Source of the DNA: Dehalococcoidia bacterium
GTDB taxonomy: Bacteria; Chloroflexota; Dehalococcoidia; UBA2979
Length of the DNA stretch: 64,000 nucleotides
Assembly (NCBI GenBank): GCA_009692685.1
Contig: SHYS01000003.1
Location: forward strand, 62,001 to 126,000
Direction of reading: 5' to 3'
Translations under genes and position numbers: made by a program
Shown here: positions 46,231-56,683 of the stretch, piece by piece
Numbering within the stretch: position 1 is the stretch's first letter
Layout of the letters: the number at the start of each line of letters is the position of its first letter
The notes under the pieces: model-generated
What the model was told of the DNA's origin: nothing
The model's input: only the letters and a program-made list of their open reading frames with translations
The model's database searches: none

Positions 46231-47268
46231 GTGGCTGACAAGTTACGGATAGGATTCATCGGCGCGGGAGCAAACACCACGTTGCGCCACCTGCCTGGCC
46301 TCGCCGAGCTCGATGACGTCGAGTTCGTTGCAGTGAGCAATCGCTCTCTCGACAGCGGTCATCGCGTTGCCGACAAGTTCGGGATCGACCGTGTGACCGA
46401 CAATCCCGCGACGGTCCTCGGAGCACCCGATATCGACGCGATCTTCATCGGCACATGGCCCTATCGTCACCGCGACTTTGTGGTGCGAGCACTGGAGGCC
46501 GGGAAACACGTCCTGTGCGAGGCCCGCATGGCGCTGAACGTGGGCGAGGCTCGGGATATGCTAAAGGCAGCGCGCGCCCATCCGGGTCAGGTAGCGCAGC
46601 TGGTACCGGCGCCGTTCGATTTCCGGAGCTGGCGCACGATTCGACGCCTGGTGGGTGATGGCACGCTCGGCGACATCCGGGAGGTGCACGTCACTTCGCT
46701 GAACGGCAACGCCCTCGGCGAGGCGCCCCTCCACTGGCGCGAGCAGCAGCGTTACTCCGGCACGAACACGATGATCTTCGGGATCCTCGCCGAGATGGTG
46801 CACCGCTGGTTTGGGGCCACCGAGGTGGTACAGGCGGACGCGTCGATCTTCGTGCGTGAGCGCACGGACGCCGAGACCGGCCGCGCGACCACCGTTGACG
46901 TCCCCGACAGTCTCGGCGTGCTGGCGCGGATGTCGAACGGCGCGCGCGCGACGTATCGCCTGAGCACCGTCGCGGCGAATCCGCTCGACCCGGCGGGGAT
47001 CACGATCCACGGGAGTCGTGCCACGCTGCAGTGGCGAATGGACGACACGATGGCGCTGGCGCCGCTCGGCGGTGCGCCTGCGCCACTCGCGCCCGACCCC
47101 GGCACCGAAGGCTCATGGACCGTTGAGCGGGACTTCGTCACCTCGATTCGCGAGGGGACCCCGGTTGAACTCACCAGCTTCGAGGATGGCGTCGAGTACA
47201 TGCGGCTCACCGAGGCGGTGTGGCGCTCTTGGAACGAGAGCCGCGCCATCCGCCTCGACGAGATATGA
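46231..47268 (+). CDS. Gfo/Idh/MocA-family oxidoreductase
   Basis: NAD(P)-dependent sugar or cyclitol dehydrogenase type, 345 residues. The dinucleotide loop is LRIGFIGAGANTTLRHLPGL. The EKP-motif position reads AGKHVLCEARMALNVGEARD, with CEARM where EKP is usual, so the catalytic Lys is replaced by Ala-Arg. The C-terminal beta-sheet domain follows (GTNTMIFGILAEMVHRWFG, ITIHGSRATLQWR). Loss of the EKP Lys makes classical dehydrogenase activity doubtful. The start is one of two nearby GTG codons behind GAGGGG. Confidence 0.88.
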   Translation: MADKLRIGFIGAGANTTLRHLPGLAELDDVEFVAVSNRSLDSGHRVADKFGIDRVTDNPATVLGAPDIDAIFIGTWPYRHRDFVVRALEAGKHVLCEARMALNVGEARDMLKAARAHPGQVAQLVPAPFDFRSWRTIRRLVGDGTLGDIREVHVTSLNGNALGEAPLHWREQQRYSGTNTMIFGILAEMVHRWFGATEVVQADASIFVRERTDAETGRATTVDVPDSLGVLARMSNGARATYRLSTVAANPLDPAGITIHGSRATLQWRMDDTMALAPLGGAPAPLAPDPGTEGSWTVERDFVTSIREGTPVELTSFEDGVEYMRLTEAVWRSWNESRAIRLDEI

Positions 47269-47293
47269 GGGGGAACGATCGGTCGAGGCGCGG

Positions 47294-47848
47294 CTAGCGG
47301 TACATCATCGAGCTGCCCATGCCGAGTCCGAGTAGCGAACCGAGGAACGCCCCAACCATGACGGCTGCGATGATCCACACGACCACCATGGTGATGATGG
47401 CCTGCCCGGTGGGCAGCTGCAGGGCGGCGCGAACCGCGAACACGCCCGTCGCGAGTGACCAGACGAGGACAACCAGACCGACGAGCGCGCCGACAACGGG
47501 GATGATCCCGAGAATATTCAGGGCGCCAGGGACCTGGGCGAACCCGGTAGCCCGCGCGACCTCGATCCAGGTGACTCTCTGGACGTTGAACAGCCGGCTC
47601 CCCACGAAGTAGATGAGCGCCGAGCTGAGTACCCAGAGAAGCGGCCCCAGGAGCAGCTCAAAGATCAGCGGGACCACCCCGCCGCGCAACGAACCGATGC
47701 CACCGAGTATGGCGACGCCGACGACGATCATCAGCGCCTGCGAGGTGGCGGCTGGGTCGCGCGCCACCTCTGAGTACACCGCCTCATCGAGGCGGGCCGC
47801 GCGGAGCGCGCGATCAATGATCTGGTTAGAGCCAGCAGCCATGGTCAT
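47294..47848 (-). CDS. Yip1-family membrane protein
   Basis: 184 residues with about five hydrophobic helices (ALMIVVGVAILGGIG, LLLGPLLWVLSSALIYFVG, ILGIIPVVGALVGLVVLVW, and two at the C-terminus) after a soluble N-terminus (IIDRALRAARLDEAVYSEVA). The pattern FVGSRLFNVQRVTWIEVARA with TGFAQVPGAL resembles the Yip1 domain. Function in bacteria is unknown. It is convergent with the oxidoreductase gene 25 bases away. Confidence 0.82.
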   Translation of the reverse strand: MTMAAGSNQIIDRALRAARLDEAVYSEVARDPAATSQALMIVVGVAILGGIGSLRGGVVPLIFELLLGPLLWVLSSALIYFVGSRLFNVQRVTWIEVARATGFAQVPGALNILGIIPVVGALVGLVVLVWSLATGVFAVRAALQLPTGQAIITMVVVWIIAAVMVGAFLGSLLGLGMGSSMMYR

Positions 47849-47923
47849 GGAGTAACTTCCGCTTCACCGCCGCCTCAGGAGCGTAGCGCGTGCCTCATCG
47901 AGGCGCTGCGTTCTGACGCTGGC

Positions 47924-47929
47924 TACAGT
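47924..47929 (+). promoter_or_regulatory. TACAGT -10 box for the holin-like gene
   Basis: TACAGT, six bases, GTG at 47936. The intervening GGAG could alternatively serve as a ribosome site. Confidence 0.4.
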
Positions 47930-47935
47930 GGAGTG

Positions 47936-48352
47936 GTGCACAGGACGTTCATCTATACTCCAGGCCCGCGCTCACCGCGGGGCCCGCGGGAGTTCCTCGT
48001 AGGCCTTGCCGTCAACGCGACCGGGATCGCGCTCGCCGCCGCGATCGTCCCGGGCATCGAGGTTGGCAACTCGCAATCGTTGGTGGCAGCGACCGCGATC
48101 TTCGCCATGGTGAATATGGTGCTGCGACCGCTGGCCCTCTTTGCCTCATGCTGCCTCGTTGTGGCGACGTTCGGGCTGTTTGTCGTGGTCGTGAACGCCG
48201 CGATGCTTGGCGCCACGGCGTGGGCGGCCGGCCAGCTCGGGCTCCACTTCCGCGTCGAGGGCTTCTGGAGCGCCATCGCCGGTGCGCTCGTCATCTCGGC
48301 CGTGTCGTTCGTGGCTCAGCTCGCGTCCGGCGCGAAGTTCAGCAGCGACTAG
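47936..48352 (+). CDS. Phage-holin-like (superfamily IV type) membrane protein
   Basis: 138 residues with four hydrophobic segments (FLVGLAVNATGIALAAAIVP, SLVAATAIFAMVNMVLRPLA, FASCCLVVATFGLFVVVVNA and SAIAGALVISAVSFVAQLA). The sequence NMVLRPLALF is the common NxxLRPxL signature of the actinobacterial/Chloroflexota 4-TM 'phage holin family' proteins. They are chromosomal and not linked to prophage, and no phage genes are near. GTG 47936 is preferred over the in-frame GTG one codon upstream because of its spacing to TACAGT. Confidence 0.85.
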   Translation: MHRTFIYTPGPRSPRGPREFLVGLAVNATGIALAAAIVPGIEVGNSQSLVAATAIFAMVNMVLRPLALFASCCLVVATFGLFVVVVNAAMLGATAWAAGQLGLHFRVEGFWSAIAGALVISAVSFVAQLASGAKFSSD

Positions 48353-48382
48353 GTGCCACGGAGGCAGCCGGGAGGTCCGGAC

Positions 48383-51300
48383 TCAGGCCTCGATCAGTTC
48401 GGCGAAGTCGCTGATGTCGTGGATGCGATCGCGGTCGGCCGCGATTGTGCTGCCCTCGGGAGCCTTGAGCACTTCGATCCGGTCCGGCAGGCGCTCCGCG
48501 ATCTCCGGGACGTGCGAGATCACGCCGATCAAGCGATGGCCTCCAGCGAGGCGTTCCAGTCCCTCGATGGCGATGTCGAGCGAGGCCGGGTCGAGCGAGC
48601 CGAACCCCTCGTCGATGAACAGTGACTCGAGGGAGAGCGCAGCACCGACTCCCGCCAGCTCCGGCAGGCGCTCCGACAGGGCGAGGGCCAGCGCGACGCT
48701 CGCCAGGAACGTCTCGCCTCCCGAGAGCGTGCGCACGGAGCGCTTCTCGTCGCCGTTCAGGTGATCGATCACGTAGAACTCGTCGGACTCCCCGACGAGG
48801 CGATAGCGCCCGCCGGTGAGATGGAGCAGCCTGGATGAGGCGTCGGCTGCGAGGACGGAGAGCGCCTCGTGCTGCACGTAGGCGATGAAGTGGTCCGCTT
48901 GCAGCTCGCGCTCCAACGCGCCCGAAATCGAGGCGGTCGCCTCGCACCCGGCGATGTCATTGCGCAGCTGCGATGCCTGCTTGACCTCCGCCCGCGCCTG
49001 ATCGAGGCGTGCCTCGATGCTGCCGATACGACCGGCAAGCTCCCGCGCCTCCGCCTCAACGCGCTGCGTCAGCTGTTGGAGGGCGAGTACGCTTCGTCCC
49101 ACGTCGCTCCCCAGCAGCTCGCGCCACTGCGCTGCGAACACGGTGTCGGCTGCTGCCGCCGCCGTGCGCGCGCCTTCCAGTGCGGTCGAGGCCGCTGAGG
49201 CGTCCGTGCGTGCTCGATCCAGCGGCGCCTGTGCCCGCAGGGCCCGGTCAGTGCGTACGGCGAGCTCCGTACTGGCCAGTTCGGCGGATTCATCGATGCG
49301 TACGGCCTGCGCCGCCAGCGCGTCCTGCCAGGCCAGCACGGCGCACGGATCGTCGCCCCACGCTGGATCGAGGGCGCCCCCGGTCATTGTCTCCAGCTGG
49401 TGCTCGGCAGCACGGGTAGCAGCGGCGCGGTCCTCCAGGCCCACACTCGCTCGTGCAGCCTCCTCGATCGTACGTGTCGCGACCTCATCGGCGAGGCGCG
49501 CCTCCTCCTCGGCTGCCGTGAGCCTGCTCGCGAGCGTCCGCTCGATGGCAAGCTGCCCGCTCAGCTCCATGGTCAGCTCCCGAGCACCGTCGGTGGATGT
49601 GCCCACCGGGGTGACCGGGCCGTCCGCACGCGCACCAAGGCGCGGGGCAGCTTCTGCCAGGCGAAGCTCCAGGGTGTGCCGTGCGTTTCGCAGCAACGCA
49701 AGCTCGGTATGGTGCTGTGCAGCCTCGGTACGCGCGCCATTCGCCGTCGTGACGGCCGCTCTGACCGCGGTCGCTAGCGCCGCCGCATCGCCCTGGCCGC
49801 GCGGCCCAGATCCTGCTCGGGACTCGAAGACGGCACGGCGCTGTTGCACCCGCTTACGTTCCTCGTCGAGCGACTGGAGACGGGCAGCAGCGGCGGCGGC
49901 ACTCGCCTGTGAGGTGCGCTGCTCATCGAGCGCCCTGCGCAGGCTGGCCCCGGCCTCGTTGACCGCTGCGTCTGCCGCATCGAGGTCGGGCGTGGTGTGC
50001 AGCGCGAGCTGTGTGATTGGTCCGCCGCACACGGGGCACGGGTCGCCGGGCGCCAGATCTGCACGCAGTGCTGCCGCCGCGTGCTGCGTCCGAATCGCTT
50101 CGAGCTGAACGCGACGCTCTGTCAGTGTGGCGTCGGCGATGGCGGCCTTGCTGGCCGTCTCCACGCCCGTGCCCTCCAGTGCGGCAAGGTCCACGCGTGC
50201 GGCCTCGAGGGCCGTTGCCACGCGCTCCTCCTCCAGAGCGATCTCTCGCGCATCCGTCGCCAGTGCTTCGGCCTGGCGCATGGACTCTCCGAGAGTCGCT
50301 GCTTCCTCGTCGGCGGCGCGCGCAGTCTCGTCGGCGGCGTTCTCGGCGGCCTCGGCAGCGTGTTCGGCGGTAGCCAGGCCGATCGCGAGCGAGCGTCCGT
50401 GGAGTACGCGGCTGCGCAGCGAGGCGAGTGCTCCAGCGTGGGCATCCTGTGCCTCTGCGGAGCGAGTGCGCTGTGCTGCGCGGTGCTCCTCGGCGGCGAT
50501 GGCCGAGTGGGTCGCCTCATCGAGCACGGCACGGGCCAGAGTCTCAGCGACGCGCGCTTCTTCCAGAGCACGGAGACCGGCGGCCCGAGCGTCGATGAAC
50601 TGCACGGCCTGCTGCACTCGTCGGTGCGCCGCGGCGTCGTAGCCGAGGGCGGTCCGTTCGGCGCTCAACTGCGCCACGGCGGCGCGCGCGCCCTCCAGCG
50701 CTGTCTGCGCCTCGATCAGTGACTGCTCGGCGCCGGCACGCGCGGCGTCAGCAGCGGCATCAGCGCGCTCGGCCTCGGTGAGCGCCCGCGTCGCCTCAAC
50801 GTGCGCGGTGGCTACCGTCGTCAATCTCCGGAGGCCTACCTGCATGGCATCGTTGTCGGTAACGGTGGCGGCAAGGCTGAGGCGCTCCGCGAGCAGACTC
50901 TTGAGGGCTTCAGGTGTGGCAAACGTGATGTTCTCGAGTTGTCGGTTGAGGTGTGCTACCGCCTGTTGTGCCTCGCGCGCGCGGGAGCGGGCCGCATGTC
51001 CGGCGGCCTCGTATGTGCCCAGCCCAAGGAGGGTGCTGAGGATGTCGCGGCGTTCGCGTTCTTCGCCTCGCAGGAACGAGCCGAACTCACCCTGCGGCAG
51101 CACGATGGTCTTAATGAAGGTCGCGTAGTCGAGGCCGATCACGTCCCCGACCTGTTTCGTGACGTCCCCGGCGCGATCCGCCAGCAGCTTCCAGCGACCG
51201 CCATCCAGTCCGTCGCTGACGCGCTGTTCGAGTCGCGTGCCGATCGCGCCCGCCGTGGTGCGCGTGACGCGGAAGACCTGGCCGCGGGCGCTGAAGTCGA

Positions 51301-51523
51301 AGCGCACCGCCATCGACTTTTCGCCGTGGGTGACGAGCTGGTGTGTGGCGCGCCCGACGCGTGGCACATGGCCGTACAGCGCCCAGGTCATCGCATCGAG
51401 GAGGGACGACTTCCCGGCGCCTGTCGGTCCGGTGATGGCGAAGAGGGAGCGATCCTTGAAGTTGACGACAGCGGGGCGTCGGAACGCCGTGAACCCGCGC
51501 AGTTCGAGGCGGATCGGCTTCAA
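48383..51523 (-). CDS. sbcC: SbcC (Rad50-like) nuclease ATPase subunit
   Basis: Coiled-coil ABC ATPase that with SbcD cuts hairpins and processes DNA ends, 1046 residues. Walker A is FAITGPTGAGKSSLLDAMTW (residues about 28-47). The zinc hook CPVC lies in APGDPCPVCGGPITQL in the middle of two long Ala/Glu/Arg-rich coiled coils. The ABC signature is RTLSGGETFLASVALALALS and Walker B is LESLFIDEGFGSLDPASLD. It starts at a TTG that overlaps the SbcD stop (TTGA), so translation is coupled. It is the last gene of the leftward repair operon. Confidence 0.96.
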   Translation of the reverse strand: MKPIRLELRGFTAFRRPAVVNFKDRSLFAITGPTGAGKSSLLDAMTWALYGHVPRVGRATHQLVTHGEKSMAVRFDFSARGQVFRVTRTTAGAIGTRLEQRVSDGLDGGRWKLLADRAGDVTKQVGDVIGLDYATFIKTIVLPQGEFGSFLRGEERERRDILSTLLGLGTYEAAGHAARSRAREAQQAVAHLNRQLENITFATPEALKSLLAERLSLAATVTDNDAMQVGLRRLTTVATAHVEATRALTEAERADAAADAARAGAEQSLIEAQTALEGARAAVAQLSAERTALGYDAAAHRRVQQAVQFIDARAAGLRALEEARVAETLARAVLDEATHSAIAAEEHRAAQRTRSAEAQDAHAGALASLRSRVLHGRSLAIGLATAEHAAEAAENAADETARAADEEAATLGESMRQAEALATDAREIALEEERVATALEAARVDLAALEGTGVETASKAAIADATLTERRVQLEAIRTQHAAAALRADLAPGDPCPVCGGPITQLALHTTPDLDAADAAVNEAGASLRRALDEQRTSQASAAAAAARLQSLDEERKRVQQRRAVFESRAGSGPRGQGDAAALATAVRAAVTTANGARTEAAQHHTELALLRNARHTLELRLAEAAPRLGARADGPVTPVGTSTDGARELTMELSGQLAIERTLASRLTAAEEEARLADEVATRTIEEAARASVGLEDRAAATRAAEHQLETMTGGALDPAWGDDPCAVLAWQDALAAQAVRIDESAELASTELAVRTDRALRAQAPLDRARTDASAASTALEGARTAAAAADTVFAAQWRELLGSDVGRSVLALQQLTQRVEAEARELAGRIGSIEARLDQARAEVKQASQLRNDIAGCEATASISGALERELQADHFIAYVQHEALSVLAADASSRLLHLTGGRYRLVGESDEFYVIDHLNGDEKRSVRTLSGGETFLASVALALALSERLPELAGVGAALSLESLFIDEGFGSLDPASLDIAIEGLERLAGGHRLIGVISHVPEIAERLPDRIEVLKAPEGSTIAADRDRIHDISDFAELIEA

Positions 51524-52755
51524 GCCTCAACCCACGCCGGCGCGGAGCGTGGTGGCGGCGCTGTTCGGACGGGTACGCGCGAGGCGCCGGTCACCTCGCG
51601 AGCCTCGTCGGCAACCAGCTCCGAGAACAGCGCGATCAGCTCCGTGCTCGGCTCCACCCCGTGTTGTGAACGGTAGTAGCGCGCGAAGAGGTCGACCGGC
51701 GCTAGCCGCCCGAGTACGGGCTCCTCGACGTCTTCGGCGAGGCGCTCGTACTGCAGGCGCACATCGACGGCGCCGGGCAGCAGGTCGCGCACGCGCTGCG
51801 CCATGCCGGGCTCGGGTCGGTCCACGTCGAGGACGACGCGCAGGTGCGCCCCCGGCGCTGCGTCGGCGGCGCGCGCCACCTCGGCGAGCGTCCCCCGCAC
51901 CTCCATGAGCGGGCGGCCGCTGGTGAGTGGCACGGGCCGTTGCGTGACCGGGAGGCCCGGCACGGCATCGATGATGCGCACCACCTTCTGCTGGCCGCGC
52001 TCGCCAAAATCGAGCTGCAGCAGCGAGCCGCTGTAGGCAGCGGGAACCGGCGTGCCGCGGATCTCCTGGGGCTGGTGAATGTGTCCGAGCGCGAGGTACT
52101 GCGGCGAGGTGGGGAGCGCCGCGGGGTTCACGCCGTACGCCTGTCCGACGTGCAGCAGCCGCTCCGACCCGTCTAGGTTCGCGAGCTGCGCGCCATCCAC
52201 GAAGACGTGGGCGGCCAGAATGTTGACGGTCTCGGGAGTGAAGTCGCGGCAGAGCGCGCGCAGTACGCCGCCCGCCTGGTCGGCGTAGGTCTGCACGCGC
52301 GCGTCGTGCTCGGAACCGAAGAGTGCCGCCGCATCGATGATGTGACCCTCGCGGATCCAAGGCACAGCCGCGATGCGTGCGACATGCTCGGCGCCGTGCA
52401 GCGTGATCACGCCTCCGTCGTCGGGCGCGCGCACCGTCGACTGCACGAAGACACCGAGGAGGTCAGAGAGCCGCCCGAGGGCCTCCAGCCTGCGCGGGTT
52501 GTCGTGGTTCCCCGCCAGCAGCACTACCTGGATACCGAGCCCGACGCACTCGCGCAGTGTGTCGTTGAGCAGCCGTTCCGCATCGGGCGACGGTGCGCTG
52601 GTATCGAAGATGTCGCCGCAGACGAGCATCGCCTCCACCTGCTCGGTGCGGGCGATGTCGACAAGCTCGGCGAGCACCACCTCGAACTCACCATGGCGGC
52701 TCCGCCCGCGGATCGTGCGGCCCAGGTGCCAGTCGGCGGTGTGCAGGAATCGCAT
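51520..52755 (-). CDS. sbcD: SbcD (Mre11-like) nuclease
   Basis: Metallophosphoesterase nuclease subunit of SbcCD, 411 residues. The metal-binding motifs are FLHTADWHLGRTIRGRSR (Asp, His), MLVCGDIFDTSAPSP (Asp), VVLLAGNHDNPRRLEALG (Asn-His-Asp), NILAAHVFVDG (His) and YLALGHIHQPQEIRG (His-x-His). The C-terminal capping region is present. The ATG follows GAGGAC, six bases after the herA stop. Overlap with sbcC indicates a complex made in fixed ratio. Confidence 0.96.
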   Translation of the reverse strand: MRFLHTADWHLGRTIRGRSRHGEFEVVLAELVDIARTEQVEAMLVCGDIFDTSAPSPDAERLLNDTLRECVGLGIQVVLLAGNHDNPRRLEALGRLSDLLGVFVQSTVRAPDDGGVITLHGAEHVARIAAVPWIREGHIIDAAALFGSEHDARVQTYADQAGGVLRALCRDFTPETVNILAAHVFVDGAQLANLDGSERLLHVGQAYGVNPAALPTSPQYLALGHIHQPQEIRGTPVPAAYSGSLLQLDFGERGQQKVVRIIDAVPGLPVTQRPVPLTSGRPLMEVRGTLAEVARAADAAPGAHLRVVLDVDRPEPGMAQRVRDLLPGAVDVRLQYERLAEDVEEPVLGRLAPVDLFARYYRSQHGVEPSTELIALFSELVADEAREVTGASRVPVRTAPPPRSAPAWVEA

Positions 52756-52761
52756 CAGTCC

Positions 52762-54515
<1,754 letters not shown>

Positions 54516-54519
<4 letters not shown>

Positions 54520-55538
54520 ACACGTACCTCGATAGGTGCTGGTGCGGGAGCGGGCAGGCCGTCGGCGGAGCCTGCCGCCAGGTGCGTGGTGAGCAGCCGC
54601 CGGATCCACTCCCGGTCACCCAGGCGGTGCGTGAGCGTCGCCTCCAGCGCGCCTACCGGCACCAGGTTCTGGGGCGCCCTCGGGTCCCGCGCAGGCGTCG
54701 AGGCGAGACGCGGGATCGAGAGCGACGACTGATCCGCGAGCGCGACCGCACGCGAGAGCGGTAGCGCGCCCGGCACCTCGAGACGTACGATGCCGCTCAG
54801 CGGATGGAAGTTCGCGGGCAGCTCGGCGATACGCAGGTACCAGCAGTAGCGGCCCGGCGACGCGGCGTCCTCCGGGTCGGTGACGCGGAAAAGCGGCGTG
54901 CGCTCCCCCGTGCGCAGGGAGGAGAGCAGTCGCTGCTCCAGGGGGCTCACGTACCACTGCATCACGCGCTTCACGTAGCCGACGACGCGGCGCCCCGGTC
55001 CGCGGAGATTGCGCAGCGGCCCATCGACGAGCGTGAGCGCCGACTCGTCGAGGGCGAGCGTGTCCGCGAGCAGCGACTCGGCGTCGAGCATCGCGCGGTT
55101 CAGCGCATCGACCAGGCCGTTCGCGCTCGCCTCGGAGCGTTGTTCCGGCGCAAAGCGCAGCTCGTGCCCGCCGACGCGGAACGTGTACTCGCGGGCCTCG
55201 CCGCCCGCCTGGAAGTAGCGTCGCTCGATGCGCAGTGCGTCATCGAGGACCCACGCGCATTCGCCTGCGCAGCGCACCGCTCCCACGCCGAACGAACCGA
55301 AGAGGCCGAACAGCGGCTCGCCTGCGGGACCGTCCGCGAAGGCGTGGGCCTCGACGCGACGTACACCATCGATCACCTGTACCGCCGAGGCGCGTTCCCC
55401 GGACGGCGTGACGGCCGCCCACCGCGCCTGCTCAATGGCGGTGTCCACATCAAAGTTGGGCGCCACGCCATCTGCGTCGAACTGCATCGACGTGCCGTAT
55501 TCGGGCGCCCAGGGAAGGAGACGGACGGCGTAGGCCAT
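54516..55538 (-). CDS. nurA: NurA-domain nuclease
   Basis: 340 residues. The NurA nuclease core has an early acidic motif with Asp57 in VQVIDGVRRVEAHAFADG, Asp172 in ALTLVDGPLRNL, then YVKRVMQWY and the final LPANFHPLSGIVRLEVPGA, all in the order typical of the family, which has an RNase H-like fold with Mn-dependent 5'-3' nuclease activity. It is the first gene of the operon; no promoter with clear consensus was found, and ATG is preceded by AACACTCATCG. Confidence 0.85.
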
Positions 55539-55661
55539 CGATGAGTGTTCCGTGTGCGCGGGGAGCGCGGGATTGAGGAAGTATAGCCGGAACGCCAGTT
55601 CTGGTCAGGCGCCTGATCGGGTGAGTCGAGCACCGTCGACCTACGGCTCGCCGAAAAGCAA

Positions 55662-55695
55662 ATCGCGCGCCGCCGAGCGCTCGGCGGTGCGCGAT
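55662..55695. other. Large palindrome between nurA and menG
   Basis: The region 55539-55909 has no gene. It contains a 34-base palindrome whose 17-base arms differ at one position (a G-T that would still pair as G-U in RNA), with centre GAGCGCTC. It lies between divergent transcription units, so it is not a terminator of either. It could be an operator or a cruciform-prone repeat. Confidence 0.55.
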
Positions 55696-55897
55696 CCTAG
55701 GTCGGTCTTGGTCTGCTGCAGCCGGGGCTCCTTGCAGCTTGCCCCGTCTGCACCCCGTCCGACTTGATCGGAGACTACCGGCCGCGAAGATCGCCCCGGG
55801 CGTAATTTCCAACAGACCAGCCCACACTCAAACCACAATTGCGAACATCGGAACAGTGAGGCATCGACATATGCTCGCCTGCCGCGGGTGCGCGACC

Positions 55898-55903
55898 TAC
55901 CCT
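55898..55903 (+). promoter_or_regulatory. TACCCT -10 box for menG
   Basis: TACCCT, six bases, GTG at 55910, the spacing seen before other leaderless starts in the window. Confidence 0.45.
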
Positions 55904-55909
55904 CGACGG

Positions 55910-56650
55910 GTGACTCACGAACCTGGTTCGCCCGAACGCCTCTTCGAGGCGGGCGCCGACCGCGCGCCATACGTCCGCGAGATGTTTGAGGACATCGCCG
56001 CGCGCTACGACCTGATGAACACGCTGATGACGGGCGGTCGACACCACGCGTGGCGGCGAGCCGCTGCGCTTGAACTCGTGCGACCGGGCGATCGCATCGT
56101 CGATGTCGGTTGCGGCACCGGTGACCTCTCGTTCGCCTGCCTCGAGGCGGGCGCGCGCGCAGTGCTCGGCCTGGACTTCGCGCTGCCGATGCTGGAGCAC
56201 GCGCAGCGCAAGGCACGCGCACAAGGGGCCAGCCGTGCCACCTTCGCCCTTGGTGACGCGACCCTCCTCCCACTTGCCAGTGAGTCGGTTGAGGGGTGGT
56301 GCGGCGCCTTCGTCGTGCGCAACATCCCCGACCTCGACGGCGCGTTCGCGGAGGCTAGGCGCGTCCTCAAACCCGGCGGCCGGTTGGCCATCCTAGAGAT
56401 TCCGAAGCTGGGCCCGCACCCGCTACGGCCTGCGATCCGCCTGCACTTCTCGAAGGTCGTACCGCTGCTCGGGCGTGCCGTCTCCGGTCACGCGAGCGCC
56501 TACCGCTACCTGCCGGTCTCGGTCGACCACTTTCTGACACCGCCAGAATTGACCGCCCGGCTGCGCGGAGCAGGCTTCGAGATCCGACGTGTCGAGCGCT
56601 TCATGCTCGGGACAGTCGCCCTGCACGTCGCCGAGCGCCCCTCGAGGTAA
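55910..56650 (+). CDS. menG: Demethylmenaquinone methyltransferase (UbiE/MenG family)
   Basis: SAM-dependent C-methylation of demethylmenaquinone, last step of menaquinone synthesis; 246 residues. Motifs: VREMFEDIAARYDLMNTLMT at the N-terminus, RIVDVGCGTGDLSFACLEAG (SAM binding), GLDFALPMLEHAQRKA, GDATLLPLASESVEGWCGAF, and the UbiE signature RNIPDLDGAFAEARRVLKPG, then LEIPKL. The respiratory quinone is therefore probably menaquinone. I start at GTG (VTHEPGSPERLF) because of the TACCCT box; an upstream ATG would add 14 residues containing two Cys. Confidence 0.93.
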   Translation: MTHEPGSPERLFEAGADRAPYVREMFEDIAARYDLMNTLMTGGRHHAWRRAAALELVRPGDRIVDVGCGTGDLSFACLEAGARAVLGLDFALPMLEHAQRKARAQGASRATFALGDATLLPLASESVEGWCGAFVVRNIPDLDGAFAEARRVLKPGGRLAILEIPKLGPHPLRPAIRLHFSKVVPLLGRAVSGHASAYRYLPVSVDHFLTPPELTARLRGAGFEIRRVERFMLGTVALHVAERPSR

Positions 56651-56683
56651 ACCGAGGTATGCCGTCCGTGATACGATTGACGG

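Noticed and set aside
47936..48352. Prophage, suggested by a holin-like protein
   Set aside because: No other phage genes are near. Four-helix proteins of this family are ordinary chromosomal genes in GC-rich bacteria.
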